Below, piece after piece: positions 8,532 through 17,234 of a stretch of DNA of 64,000 nt. The notes beneath the pieces were generated by a model. That model saw nothing but the letters and a program-made list of their open reading frames with translations. It was not told the origin of the DNA and searched no databases. This DNA is from Candidatus Vecturithrix granuli (lineage in GTDB: Bacteria; Moduliflexota; Moduliflexia; Moduliflexales; Moduliflexaceae): the NCBI GenBank assembly GCA_000739535.1, contig DF820466.1, positions 146,573 to 210,572 on the forward strand. The letters are read 5' to 3'. The position numbers and the translations under genes are program-made. Numbering within the stretch: position 1 is the first letter of the stretch; each line of letters opens with the position of its first letter.

Positions 8532-9695
8532 CTATTCATTATAGCGTTCTTTTTGAGAACGTTGAGCGTCTTTGCGAATCTGATCGTAACGTTCATTAAA
8601 ATTGCGCATGGTCTCTTCCATGCGATCCATATAGCCCTTCATCACTTTCTCATCGATCAACTGGATTTCTTCACGCGCCAGCGTGGCATCGCTGACGGAT
8701 GTGGCGGCCTGAGTGATGATATCCACGGACTGGTCAGTGGCAGCATTCACCGCTTTGTCCAGAGATTCCATGCCTTTAGTCGTCATCATCACCTTCACCG
8801 CTTCCGGCGCGGCCAGATAAATTTCGGTCACGTTATCAATTTTTTCTTTCACCATGGTGGCCTGGCGGCCTAAATCGCGCACCATTTTTTCAAACGCGTC
8901 GCGCGATTGTTTGTTGGCTTCCAGGGCTTGCTGGGCCTGATTGTAAATCGTGAAAATCTGGTCGTATTCGTTGCGCAGTTCAGTCAGCTGTTTGTGCATT
9001 TCATTCAACTCTCCGGCAAGCTGCGCTTGTTCCTGGGGCGTCGCCGATTTATAGACATCATCTTTCTGTTTATAGGCATCTTCCAGGGCGTCAAGTTTTT
9101 CCTTGAGGGCTTCTTCTTTTGGTTCGTATTCGGCAATCTTACCGGTAATCACATCCGCATTGGCCTGTAAACGGGTATAGGTGCCCACAGCTCCTTCGCG
9201 TACTTCGCAGATTTCTTTAAACAACTGTTCGCCGTAATCCAAAATCAGTTGCAGATTTTCTTTGGGACTTTGGGAACGTAAGCGTTCGATCCGCATACGA
9301 TTCGCGGTTTTGCGCGTGAAGGGAATGAAGGCTAGTATTTTTTCAAGACCCTGGTAATTCTGCCCCTGAGCCGCAAACTGCACATAATCCGTCAGATTTT
9401 CGGTCAAGCCTTCGGCCAGATCAGCGATGGTCTGCTTGTATTCCCCATATTGATTGAGGCCGGCGTCCAGTTTCGACATTTCGCCGTTTATTTTTTCCTT
9501 ATTCACCGAATCCCACTTGTTAAACATCTGATTGGCTGTATCCAATTCCTTATATAGATCGCTGCTCAGGGATTCACGCGAACGTCGGAGTTCTTCCAAT
9601 TGTTTGGAATGTTCTTGTATTAATCCTAATTTCTTTTGCTTCTGCTGGTTGGAGTATTCTTGTGTTTCCCCTGATTTTTTTTGTTTCTGCGCCAT
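8532..9695 (-). CDS. Long coiled-coil protein, TelA-like in pattern
   Basis: A 387-residue highly charged protein, almost entirely predicted coiled coil (EEL, KEL and EKL heptads from 30 to 380), with no signal peptide or membrane segment. The middle segment, around residues 115-195 (LAFIPFTRKTANRM, then a GEQLFKEICEVREGAVGTYTRL-like stretch), resembles TelA/toxic-anion-resistance coiled-coil proteins in layout; that is an impression, not a search result. Similar genes beside AAA+ ATPases are sometimes labelled microtubule-binding protein in annotations, which reflects only the coiled coil. The start has a strong AAGGAGGG about 9 nt upstream. It is the promoter-proximal gene of the cluster and a probable scaffold for the AAA+ partner. 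Confidence 0.7.
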   Translation of the reverse strand: MAQKQKKSGETQEYSNQQKQKKLGLIQEHSKQLEELRRSRESLSSDLYKELDTANQMFNKWDSVNKEKINGEMSKLDAGLNQYGEYKQTIADLAEGLTENLTDYVQFAAQGQNYQGLEKILAFIPFTRKTANRMRIERLRSQSPKENLQLILDYGEQLFKEICEVREGAVGTYTRLQANADVITGKIAEYEPKEEALKEKLDALEDAYKQKDDVYKSATPQEQAQLAGELNEMHKQLTELRNEYDQIFTIYNQAQQALEANKQSRDAFEKMVRDLGRQATMVKEKIDNVTEIYLAAPEAVKVMMTTKGMESLDKAVNAATDQSVDIITQAATSVSDATLAREEIQLIDEKVMKGYMDRMEETMRNFNERYDQIRKDAQRSQKERYNE

Positions 9696-9808
9696 AAGCT
9701 TACCCTCCTTGTAAAAAACATGTATATAAAATTTGAGAATATACAGTCATTTCATTTGCATTCCCGAACTTTTGCGTCACATAATTGAAATTCCCCTCTC
9801 ATGTTATT

Positions 9809-9838
9809 AATAGACAGGATATACTTTCAGACTGTCAA
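9809..9838 (-). promoter_or_regulatory. Candidate sigma-70 promoter for the AAA+ cluster
   Basis: On the minus strand TTGACA (9838-9833) is followed 18 nt later by TCTATT (4 of 6 matches to TATAAT). This would start transcription about 105 nt before the coiled-coil gene. The -35 is perfect and the -10 weak. Confidence 0.35.
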
Positions 9839-9919
9839 GAGAAGAATCACTTTCTTGAGAAAAAAATTCATGGCAAGATTTCTATTGACTTTTTTCGCTG
9901 GTGTTTTGAGGGTTTGAGT

Positions 9920-10057
9920 AACTACAAGGATTGAGTATACATAAGGATTGGAAGTTTCTCAATTTGCATGTTAAAACTACAGGGATTTCTTGTAAGGAGG
10001 ATTGGTTTTCGGGATGTCCCCACTCTTTAATCCTTCGTAAATGCAATCCTTGTAGTT
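9920..10057. repeat. Compound ACTACAAGGATT-family repeat
   Basis: One half unit begins AACTACAAGGATTG at 9920. A second begins AACTACAGGGATTT at 9976 and pairs imperfectly over ~30 nt with a right arm ending in AATCCTTGTAGTT at 10057. Each unit has a second AGGATT about 10-12 nt inward, as in the 953-1041 element. Confidence 0.75.
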
Positions 10058-10092
10058 TTCCACAATTTTCAACAAAACACTGACAGACACAC

Positions 10093-11463
10093 ATGGCACA
10101 CATGATCGCCAAAAACAGCATCCATACACTTACCATTACAGCACTGAATGATCAGGCTCAGGGATTAGGAATGCTGGATGGCATTCCGATCATCGTCGAA
10201 CAGGCGCTTCCTGGCGAACGAATCGAAGTCAAAATCATTAAAGTCACCCCAATCTATCTGGTCGGCAAATTATGTTCGGTGCTCGCGCCAGCGCAGGATC
10301 GGACACAGCCGTTCTGCCAGGTTTTTACCCGCTGCGGCGGCTGCCGTTTGCAGCACCTCAGTTATCCGGCGCAGTTGGATTTCAAAACCGATCTGGCCAG
10401 AGCACAGGTCAGTCAGGTGAAAGAGTTGCAAACCGTCCGCATTCATACAACGATTGGTATGGACAGCCCATTTCATTATCGTAATAAAGCCTTGTATCCG
10501 GTCGGACTGAGACAGGATAAGATTGTCATGGGATTTTACGCCACACATTCGCATGAAATCATCGAACATCCGGTCTGCGGCATTCAGGATGCACGAATTG
10601 ATCGCGTCATGGCTCACATCCGCCAATTTCTTGAATGCAGCCGGATCAGTATTTATGACGAAACCCAACACAGTGGATTGCTGCGACACGTGCTGGTCCG
10701 GATCGGGATGCGCAGCGGCGAAATCATGGTCGTCCTTGTTATAAACGGGCGCGATCTGCCTGACAAAGATCGGTTCATTTCTTCACTGACCCACACCATG
10801 CCTGAAATCAAAAGTCTGTCGCTCAATTGCAACCAGGAAAAGACCAACGTGATTTTAGGCATCGAGAACCGCGTCATTTTTGGTAAATACACGATCAGAG
10901 ATGAGTTGGGAGAATTTCAATTTGATATTTCCCCATCATCCTTTTATCAGATAAATCCTCGCCAAACCGAGATGTTATACCGCAAAGCGGTCGAATATGC
11001 TGCGTTAAGCGGAAAGGAAACCGTTGTCGATCTGTATTGCGGAATTGGAACGATCTCCTGTTTTTTGGCGTGTCAGGCTCAGCAGGTCTATGGCATAGAA
11101 GCAGTTGAGTCGGCGGTTCATGACGCCAGAAACAATGCGGCCCTGAATGCACTCAAGAATATTGAATTTCTCCAGGGAGAGGCCGAAGAAAGGTTGCGCG
11201 AACTCGCGGACCGAGACGTCCGGCCTGAAGTTGTCGTCGTTGATCCGCCGCGCAAAGGGTGTGAACAGAGTGTACTCGACGCCATTATCGCCATGCAGCC
11301 GCAGCGCATGGTGTATGTCTCCTGCGCGCCTAAAACCCTGGTACGCGATCTGGGCTATTTAGCCCGAAATGGAATGCAACCCCTTGAAATTCAGCCTATT
11401 GATCTGTTTCCGCACACCACGCACGTGGAATGCGTCACACGAATCGAACGAAAAGATCGCTGA
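10093..11463 (+). CDS. rlmD: 23S rRNA (uracil-5-)-methyltransferase RlmD/RumA type
   Basis: A 456-residue TrmA/RumA-family enzyme that methylates C5 of uridine in 23S rRNA (U1939 in E. coli). An N-terminal TRAM domain (about 8-60) precedes the iron-sulfur ligands C75, C81, C84 and C162, spaced as in RumA. The SAM-binding loop is VVDLYCGIGTIS at about 312-323, followed by VVDPPRKGCE. The nucleophilic Cys is C411 in VYVSCAPKTL. Length matches the family. No clear Shine-Dalgarno is seen before the ATG; the next Met (residue 4) is an equal candidate. It stands alone, divergent from the AAA+ cluster. A RlmCD-type or tRNA m5U54 (TrmFO-like) role cannot be fully excluded. Confidence 0.9.
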   Translation: MAHMIAKNSIHTLTITALNDQAQGLGMLDGIPIIVEQALPGERIEVKIIKVTPIYLVGKLCSVLAPAQDRTQPFCQVFTRCGGCRLQHLSYPAQLDFKTDLARAQVSQVKELQTVRIHTTIGMDSPFHYRNKALYPVGLRQDKIVMGFYATHSHEIIEHPVCGIQDARIDRVMAHIRQFLECSRISIYDETQHSGLLRHVLVRIGMRSGEIMVVLVINGRDLPDKDRFISSLTHTMPEIKSLSLNCNQEKTNVILGIENRVIFGKYTIRDELGEFQFDISPSSFYQINPRQTEMLYRKAVEYAALSGKETVVDLYCGIGTISCFLACQAQQVYGIEAVESAVHDARNNAALNALKNIEFLQGEAEERLRELADRDVRPEVVVVDPPRKGCEQSVLDAIIAMQPQRMVYVSCAPKTLVRDLGYLARNGMQPLEIQPIDLFPHTTHVECVTRIERKDR

Positions 11464-11611
11464 TAACGCTCCGAATTCGCCATTCGCCACAAGATCGGGC
11501 TTCTCAGTGAAAATGTTCTTTCGGAGTAAAACAATTGACAAAAACAAGAAATATTATCAAAAACGTTTCGCATGTCATAATCGCTCATCAACGCCGTTTT
11601 TTTAGAACGAG

Positions 11612-11637
11612 AAAGATGTCTATACCCCGACATCTTT
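11612..11637. repeat. 9-bp perfect hairpin overlapping a promoter
   Basis: AAAGATGTC (11612-11620) and GACATCTTT (11629-11637) pair perfectly around an 8-nt loop. The right arm overlaps the -35 hexamer of the promoter candidate at 11635-11662, so it could be an operator or the rlmD transcript end. No T-run follows. Confidence 0.5.
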
Positions 11638-11662
11638 GAAAGTGGGCAGTTATCTGTATAAT
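11635..11662 (+). promoter_or_regulatory. Candidate sigma-70 promoter upstream of GNAT pseudogene
   Basis: A perfect -10 TATAAT (11657-11662) is preceded by TTTGAA or TTGAAA with a 15-16 nt spacer, about 33 nt before the ATG. Confidence 0.4.
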
Positions 11663-11694
11663 ATCCTGTTAGGCAACCCCTTGGTATACACATT

Positions 11695-12527
11695 ATGATG
11701 GAGAGGAGCATTGATATACGACAAGCGACCCTGAATGATGCCGAAGGCATTGCGATGGTCAAGCGCCTCGTATGGCCTGGTGAAGACGTGAATGTGGCAC
11801 AGATCAGTCGGGCTATTGCTCATGAGCAGCATGTCACACATGCCGCAGTGGACGGCACTACGATTGTTGGCTTTGTTGATGGTTTTTTGATATACAACCC
11901 TTCCTTGCACCTCCGGTGGGAAGTGGATTTACTGGCTATTCATCCTGCGTATCGTGGACGGCAATATGGAGCCAGACTGGTAGAACAGACAACCCAGGTT
12001 GGGCGTCAGCGAGGCCCACACGTTGTGCGTGGATTGATTCGTGTCAATAACATCGCCAGTCAGCGGACATTTGCCCGGTGCGCCTATCGTCAGACCCCCA
12101 CATCCAAACACTGTATGTCGCCTCGCCTGAGTGTCAAAAGGCCGCCATCCATGCCTTTGCTTAGAACTGGAACGCAATTCCGGTCACGACTCTTACGTAC
12201 AGTGGATGGTGGTTGGAAGCGACATTGCAGGAACAGGAAAACACCCTGCTTCCATGCCTAAACGATCTGAAACAGGCAGTGGTCGGGATTATTCTCGGAA
12301 CTGAAGAAACAGCGTTTCACAGGGCAGCCCAATCGGCTGGTTTTAGCGCTATAGGCCAATTTCATGAGTGGCAGCATGTTAATTGTCGCCACGGTTGAAA
12401 AAATCCGAGAAATGTTGGCGCAGGTGAACCAGGCCAATCGAGAACAAATTCAGGGAGCACTGCCGATAATATGGCACGTCCGGCTGAAGTCCTCGAACAA
12501 ATAGTCACTGTATTCAAGGCGTCGTAA
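11695..12527 (+). pseudogene. GNAT acetyltransferase, multiply disrupted
   Basis: The first ~130 codons encode a GNAT acetyltransferase: DIRQATLNDAEGI, then VDLLAIHPAYRGRQYGARLVEQ with the acetyl-CoA RGRQYG loop. The frame then breaks at the C-run near 12095-12099. The shifted frame reads HIQTLYVASPECQKAAIHAFA, meets an in-frame TAG at 12162-12164, and continues NWNAIPVTTLTYSGWWLE to GFSAIGQFHEWQ. Another shift near 12385 leads to LIVATVEKIREMLAQ and ends near 12527 in EQIVTVFKAS. The original was probably one ~275-residue protein. It carries at least two frameshifts and one stop, so it is decayed rather than a single sequencing slip. The ORF that runs to 12261 is an artefact of the first shift. 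Confidence 0.75.
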
Positions 12528-12542
12528 TTTGTACTCGTACAG

Positions 12543-12633
12543 GATCAAATTAATTTTGCCAGGTTCGTAGTTCTTGCTTTAGCGGATTTCCGACTAAAGT
12601 TAGGATTACGAGCTTGCCAGAATTAATTTGGTA
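12543..12633. repeat. Inverted repeat with ~27-nt arms
   Basis: The left arm 12543-12569 (core CAAATTAATTTTGCCAGG) pairs with the right arm 12607-12633 with about four mismatches. The inner loop holds a smaller dyad (CTTTAG...CTAAAG). It separates the GNAT pseudogene from nudC, which converge here. Confidence 0.65.
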
Positions 12634-12658
12634 AAGTATTCGTGTAAATAGGATCAAC

Positions 12659-13477
12659 TCAAGAATAATTTTCCACAAACCAGTCAATCAATCTTCTGGC
12701 AATGCTAACTTTTCCTGGTATATCAGGCAGCTTATCAGCGCGAAACCACCCGGCTTCCAGAATTTCCTCTTGATCGACCCTGATCTCGCCTCCGGCATAT
12801 TGCGCGGTAAACCCGACCATGAGAGAATCGGGAAAAGGCCAGGGTTGGCTGCCAAAGTAGCGAATATCTCTCACCTCAATCCCTACTTCTTCTTGCACTT
12901 CGCGGTGTACACAATCCTCAAATGTTTCTCCCGGTTCAACAAACCCGGCGATCACACTGTATAACCCATGAGGGAAACGCGGCGCATTGGCGAGTAAAAT
13001 CTGCTGATCTTTGATCACTGCCACAATAATCGCCGGAGAAATTCTGGGATAGGTTGTCAATTGACAGTGGGTACAAATTTTCGCGCGTTGTCCATCCAGC
13101 AGTACGGTCTGACGTCCGCAACGTCCACAGTACTGGCTGTTGCGATCCCAATTCATCACCTGAAATGCTCGCCCGGCAAGCCAGAAAAATTCTTCAGGCA
13201 GCACGTTATATAACGGACGCAAGGCTCGAAATGCCATATCTGCGGGCACAAAATTTTCCGCGGCATCGAGTTCAGCCGAAAAACACGCAATTCCATCCAG
13301 TTGCCCAAGATATTGGGTTCGAAGAACGTGAAGAGACAATTCTTCTGGTTGAGAAATTTTAGGGATGTGCGCGTGTTCATCAGTCAAGTGAACGAGTAAC
13401 TCATTTTCTCTGAACATAAACCACCAGGCGGGTTCATGCTGCGAAAGCGATGGGATAATGGATGATGTAAACGGCAT
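12659..13477 (-). CDS. nudC: NAD(+)/NADH diphosphatase NudC
   Basis: A 272-residue Nudix hydrolase that cleaves NAD(H), and in E. coli removes NAD caps from RNA. The zinc ribbon CGRCG...CTHC lies in the middle (about 135-155). The Nudix box GFVEPGETFEDCVHREVQEE follows, continuing VGI. The NudC-specific SQPWPFPDSLM motif is intact, which makes the assignment specific. I place the start at MPFTSSIIPSL (13477), with AGAGA about 7 nt upstream. A longer 315-codon reading from 13606 only translates the 13500-13592 inverted repeat. Length then matches the family (257 in E. coli). It is a single gene between a pseudogene and a response regulator. Confidence 0.93.
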   Translation of the reverse strand: MPFTSSIIPSLSQHEPAWWFMFRENELLVHLTDEHAHIPKISQPEELSLHVLRTQYLGQLDGIACFSAELDAAENFVPADMAFRALRPLYNVLPEEFFWLAGRAFQVMNWDRNSQYCGRCGRQTVLLDGQRAKICTHCQLTTYPRISPAIIVAVIKDQQILLANAPRFPHGLYSVIAGFVEPGETFEDCVHREVQEEVGIEVRDIRYFGSQPWPFPDSLMVGFTAQYAGGEIRVDQEEILEAGWFRADKLPDIPGKVSIARRLIDWFVENYS

Positions 13478-13499
13478 ATCATTCTCTGGCAGCGAAAAA

Positions 13500-13592
13500 G
13501 TTGTCAATAATGCCGCTGTTCGTTGAGCGGAGTCGAAGGGAACGGCATTCCGTTCGTTTCGACTCCGTTCAAGGAGCAGGGTTATTGACAAC
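13500..13592. repeat. Palindromic element with GAGTCGAA core
   Basis: Outer arms GTTGTCAATAA (13500-13510) and TTATTGACAAC (13582-13592) are perfect. Inner arms centre on GTTGAGCGGAGTCGAA and its complement with a few mismatches. The same core with different outer arms occurs at 39060-39182. It lies just upstream of nudC. Confidence 0.85.
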
Positions 13593-13696
13593 TTCACTGC
13601 TAGCACTGCTCTCTCATAAAGGTGTTGATAAATTTTCAGATAGAAAAATCGGAAAGTTCGTCATGATGAGGTTAGTAATCATGAACAATGCTGGAT

Positions 13697-14623
13697 TCAT
13701 GTTTTCTGCTCGGTGGAAAATTGAATGGGCTGACATGGCAATTCTGGAGTCTGGAGCTGCTTGGTCATGGTAATCATATTGCCCTGCGCATTCCAGAACA
13801 CCTTATCCATAAAAGAGGTAATAATGAAGATCCCCCGACCAGTCGGAATAATATGAAGCGGGTCGGAAAAACGGAGTGTACCGGGATCAAAGCCTTTGCC
13901 CTCATCCTGGATTTCAAAGGTTAAGTGATCTGATGTAATTTCGCAACGGATGATGACTTCGCGATCAGCGTATGCCGGATCAACTTCGCGCTCTTTGAGG
14001 AGTGTTTCGAATTTTTCCGGATTTTCGTTTTTGATGGCTGAAGAAATTTCTAAATTTCCATGAATGATCGCATTGACGAGTGCTTCGTGCAGGCATAAGC
14101 CGATATTGCGGACATTAATTTTGTGCAACTGGCAAAACGGTTTCACCCGGCTTTGTAAAAATGCTCCGGCTGTAGTAATAAGTTGGGTCTGGCTATGAAT
14201 ACAGATCTCAATGTGTTCATGAAAACAAGGTAAATCCGTAAACTGCTTTTTTTTGTTTTCCTGTACAGCTTCGAGTTTTTCAAGAATAGTAATGAGTTCC
14301 TGAGCTTTGAAGGGTTTTAAAAGAAAATCAAACGCCCCCAGTCGTAACACATCAATTGAAGATTGGATGTCTTCGTACCCGGTAATAATGATGACCGGCG
14401 TGTCATATTCCTTTTCCCGCAAGCATTTCAGCAGTTCAACTCCATCCAAAACTGGCATTTTAATGTCGGTCACGATCACATCAAATTTATGAGGCTGTTC
14501 TAAAAAGAGTTCCCACCCCTGTTTCCCATTCAACGCTTCTGTAATCGAATGGCCATATTTGGTCAGTGGTCGTCGTAAAAGTTTCAACAGGTTCGTTTCG
14601 TCATCAATTAATAAAATATTCAT
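13697..14623 (-). CDS. Response regulator with RsbW-like ATPase output domain
   Basis: A 308-residue protein. Residues 1-120 are a receiver domain with the acidic pair D7-D8, the phosphoacceptor D53 (VTDIKMPVLDG) and K103 (LLKPF). The rest is a serine-kinase/anti-sigma type HATPase: N box HEALVNAIIHGN near 188, G1 box DEGKGFDPG near 247, and GRGIFII near 274. Such domains in RsbW/SpoIIAB proteins bind sigma or anti-anti-sigma factors. Fusion to a receiver suggests phosphorylation-controlled partner switching. No HisKA phosphoacceptor is seen, so it is not an ordinary sensor kinase. It is divergently transcribed from the CheA-like kinase, its plausible phosphodonor. No sigma or STAS partner is present here. 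Confidence 0.88.
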   Translation of the reverse strand: MNILLIDDETNLLKLLRRPLTKYGHSITEALNGKQGWELFLEQPHKFDVIVTDIKMPVLDGVELLKCLREKEYDTPVIIITGYEDIQSSIDVLRLGAFDFLLKPFKAQELITILEKLEAVQENKKKQFTDLPCFHEHIEICIHSQTQLITTAGAFLQSRVKPFCQLHKINVRNIGLCLHEALVNAIIHGNLEISSAIKNENPEKFETLLKEREVDPAYADREVIIRCEITSDHLTFEIQDEGKGFDPGTLRFSDPLHIIPTGRGIFIITSFMDKVFWNAQGNMITMTKQLQTPELPCQPIQFSTEQKT

Positions 14624-14853
14624 GGTTTACGAATACCAATCCGGCAGAAATCTTCCCTGGAAGAGAAATCTCAGGATCATCGAAAATTCTGTGCTTACCA
14701 CGCCTTATCATATAGAATACATTTTACACAAGAATAGTATTCACGTCAAGGACAAAGAGAAGAGAAATATCATCTCTGCTCTTCTATGGGCAGAGATTCT
14801 TGAAAAACAGCTACTTCTGTAGAGATGTCAGGAGGTTTTTTCCGAGAGCACAC

Positions 14854-14865
14854 GCGAAATTTCGC
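14854..14865. promoter_or_regulatory. 12-bp palindrome before cheA-like gene
   Basis: GCGAAATTTCGC is a perfect palindrome 37 nt upstream of the kinase start, directly followed by TTGACA (14866-14871). It could be an operator, or a fragment of the GCGAAA REP family seen at 39.2 and 50.1 kb. No -10 is found at the proper distance. Confidence 0.3.
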
Positions 14866-14902
14866 TTGACAGAAGACGGATATTCAGGAAACAAGAGCAT
14901 GT

Positions 14903-17200
14903 ATGGCAACGATCAACCGAGATTTTTTTATTGCGCAGTTTAAAGAAGAAGTTGACGATCATGTGCATCGCATTACGCAAAAGCTGTTTCAACTTGAAGA
15001 ACAACCTGGCGATTATGGACAATTGATTGAGGAAATCTTCCGCATTGCCCACACTCTCAAAGGCTCTGCCAGAATGATGGGGTATGCGGATATGAGCGCG
15101 TTAGCTCATAAAATGGAAGATCTTCTGGTTGAAATTCGGGATGGACATGTGAAACTGAGCGCTACTATCATTGATCTACTCTTTTATTGTGTCGATACGG
15201 TGAATTATCTGGCGGAAGGGATTTCCAAACAGATTAAGCGTACAGCTAATATCGAGGATTTCACCAGGCTTTTTCAGGATGTGCTCGCTGAACGACCGGT
15301 GGAAATCCCTCACCTCCAAACCCAGATCATCAAAGCTGAAATTCCTCAGGAACCTCCGGCCGAAGCTCCGGTGAGTCCTGTCATTCCCTCTCCATTCCCA
15401 GAACATGAAGAGCGGCAATATGTCCATATTCACACCACAGATTTAGACGCCATCTTAAATCTGGTGGGAGAAGTCATTATCAATCAATATCGCTACGAAG
15501 GGCAACAGGCAACGTATCAGGAACTTCTTCAGGATCTGCGCGAACATCAGCGTGAGCTGAGCGAGTTACAACAACTTGTGCAGCGGGAAAACGGAACGCT
15601 TCCGGCGCGTATATCTTCTCTGACGAGTGATCTGGAGCGATCAGCCACTGACATGCTGCACAAAAGTAAACAATTGCTGAAAAATTTTAGAACTGATGGG
15701 CAGCACATGCGTATGGCCGTGAATAAACTCCAGGAACAAGTTATCAATGTGCGCATGGTGCCTGCCTCTCGAATCTTTCATTTGTTTCCCCGATTGGTAC
15801 GCATGACGGCCAGACGCCTGGATAAAACGATTGATTTGACGTTACGTGGAGAAGAGACGAAAATAGATACCCGGATTATCGAGGAGATGCGCGATCCCCT
15901 GATTCATCTGGTACAGAATGCCATTCACCATGGAATTGAAAGTCCGGAACAACGACAGAGCTTGGGGAAAAATCCGACCGGATTAATCATTCTTTCCGCC
16001 CGTCAGGAAGGCAATCGAATTGTGTTGAGCGTTCAAGACGACGGGCAGGGGATTCATGCCGAACAGATCAAAAATCTTGCAATTAAACAGGGCTTAATCT
16101 CCCATCGAGATTTTAAGAGCATCAGTGAGCAGGAGATCCTGGAAGTACTCTTTCATCCAGGGTTTAGCACCTCTGAGATTGTTGATGATATTGCCGGACG
16201 AGGATTTGGGTTAAATATCGTCAGAACGCATGTTGACCGGATTCAGGGCGAAATTGAAGTCCATACTCAACCTGGAAAAGGAACGGAATTTGTGATGAAA
16301 TTACCACTAACCCTTACCATGATGAATGCCTTATTGGTACAGGTGGGCAGTGAAATCTTTGCGATTCCAACGATTGCTGTTGAAAAAACCGTTGATATTT
16401 CGCTGGAAGATATGGAATATCTCGGCAATATCCCGGTAGTTGTCGTGGATGGTGGGTTACTACCCCTCTTCGAATTACACCAACTCCTATTTGGTTCGGC
16501 GACCGGAAAACCAGCATCTTCCTCTTCCTATCGTGTTTTGGAAGATCATTCCCGGAAAACCGTGATCGTACTGCGCGCCGAAGAACGCCGGATTGGTTTT
16601 CTTGTAGATGATTTGGTTGAAGAACAAGAAATTGTGATTAAACACTTAGGCCCTTGCTTGAAACGCGTACGCAATGTGGCCGGAGCGACAACCGTGCGCG
16701 GCGAAGTGATCATTATCCTTGCGGTTCGCGATCTTGTTCGGTCGGCTGATGCCTTTCTGGAGGGAAGTTCAACTATAATGTTCTCGCAGAAGACGAATTT
16801 GCGCCAGGTTTCCACGTTACAAACTGATCGTCTTACGCCGCGAATTTTGCTTGTTGATGATGCTATCAATACCCGTGAAGTGGAACGGATTATCCTGGAA
16901 AGTGCAGGTTACGAAGTTGTCCTGGCTGATAATGGGGTCCAGGGGCTTGACTATCTTCAAAAAGCGCCTTTCGATCTGGTGATTACGGATATTGAAATGC
17001 CACAGATGAATGGATTAGAGTTGACAAAAATGATCAAGCGCGACGAACTGCTTCATAATCTTCCGGTCATTATTATCAGCACCAGAGGAACAGAAGAAGA
17101 GAGGCAGCAAGGGCTGCAAACCGGCGCAGCGGCATACATTGTGAAAGGAGAATTTGATGAACAACGTTTGCTTCAAATTGTTGATGCTTGCCTCGCCTGA
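14903..17200 (+). CDS. CheA-like hybrid histidine kinase (Hpt-P3-HATPase-CheW-REC)
   Basis: A 765-residue cytoplasmic kinase. An Hpt domain with phosphoacceptor H50 (RIAHTLKGSARMMG) comes first, then a Pro-rich linker near 145-165. A dimerisation and HATPase region follows (N box HLVQNAIHHGIESPEQR near 332, DDGQGI, GRGFGLNIV), then a CheW-like domain (TLTMMNALLVQVG onward). A C-terminal receiver has its acceptor in VITDIEMPQMNG near 693. This order is that of PilL/ChpA/FrzE-type hybrid CheA proteins. It lacks the P2 domain of E. coli CheA. No cheW, cheR, cheB or mcp gene adjoins it; a chemoreceptor gene occurs only at 41-42.6 kb. It diverges from the REC/RsbW-like gene, suggesting a signalling pair rather than flagellar chemotaxis. 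Confidence 0.9.
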   Translation: MATINRDFFIAQFKEEVDDHVHRITQKLFQLEEQPGDYGQLIEEIFRIAHTLKGSARMMGYADMSALAHKMEDLLVEIRDGHVKLSATIIDLLFYCVDTVNYLAEGISKQIKRTANIEDFTRLFQDVLAERPVEIPHLQTQIIKAEIPQEPPAEAPVSPVIPSPFPEHEERQYVHIHTTDLDAILNLVGEVIINQYRYEGQQATYQELLQDLREHQRELSELQQLVQRENGTLPARISSLTSDLERSATDMLHKSKQLLKNFRTDGQHMRMAVNKLQEQVINVRMVPASRIFHLFPRLVRMTARRLDKTIDLTLRGEETKIDTRIIEEMRDPLIHLVQNAIHHGIESPEQRQSLGKNPTGLIILSARQEGNRIVLSVQDDGQGIHAEQIKNLAIKQGLISHRDFKSISEQEILEVLFHPGFSTSEIVDDIAGRGFGLNIVRTHVDRIQGEIEVHTQPGKGTEFVMKLPLTLTMMNALLVQVGSEIFAIPTIAVEKTVDISLEDMEYLGNIPVVVVDGGLLPLFELHQLLFGSATGKPASSSSYRVLEDHSRKTVIVLRAEERRIGFLVDDLVEEQEIVIKHLGPCLKRVRNVAGATTVRGEVIIILAVRDLVRSADAFLEGSSTIMFSQKTNLRQVSTLQTDRLTPRILLVDDAINTREVERIILESAGYEVVLADNGVQGLDYLQKAPFDLVITDIEMPQMNGLELTKMIKRDELLHNLPVIIISTRGTEEERQQGLQTGAAAYIVKGEFDEQRLLQIVDACLA

Positions 17201-17234
17201 AATTTCCAGAGTATCTTAACCTAAAAAAACAATG

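Larger units (their letters stand above)
9696..10092. other. Divergent intergenic region between AAA+ cluster and rlmD
   Basis: About 400 nt without a convincing gene. It holds the 5' leader and candidate promoter of the coiled-coil gene on the left. On the right it is filled by compound repeats with ACTACAAGGATT ends. A short minus-strand ORF here only translates the repeat and runs into rlmD. Confidence 0.8.

Noticed and set aside
9882-10136. 84-codon minus-strand ORF before rlmD
   Set aside because: It translates the ACTACAAGGATT repeat and overlaps the rlmD start on the opposite strand.
12659-13606. 315-codon reading of nudC from 13606
   Set aside because: The first 43 codons are the GAGTCGAA palindrome; the MPFTSS start has a ribosome binding site and gives family length.
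13501-13773. 90-codon plus-strand ORF over the 13.5 kb palindrome
   Set aside because: It translates the inverted repeat and then the antisense of the response-regulator gene; no protein-like features.
14866-14871. TTGACA boxes in many gaps (also 32940, 56057, 56291) as promoters
   Set aside because: No reasonable -10 hexamer at 16-18 nt in these cases; TTGACA appears common in this A+T-rich intergenic DNA.
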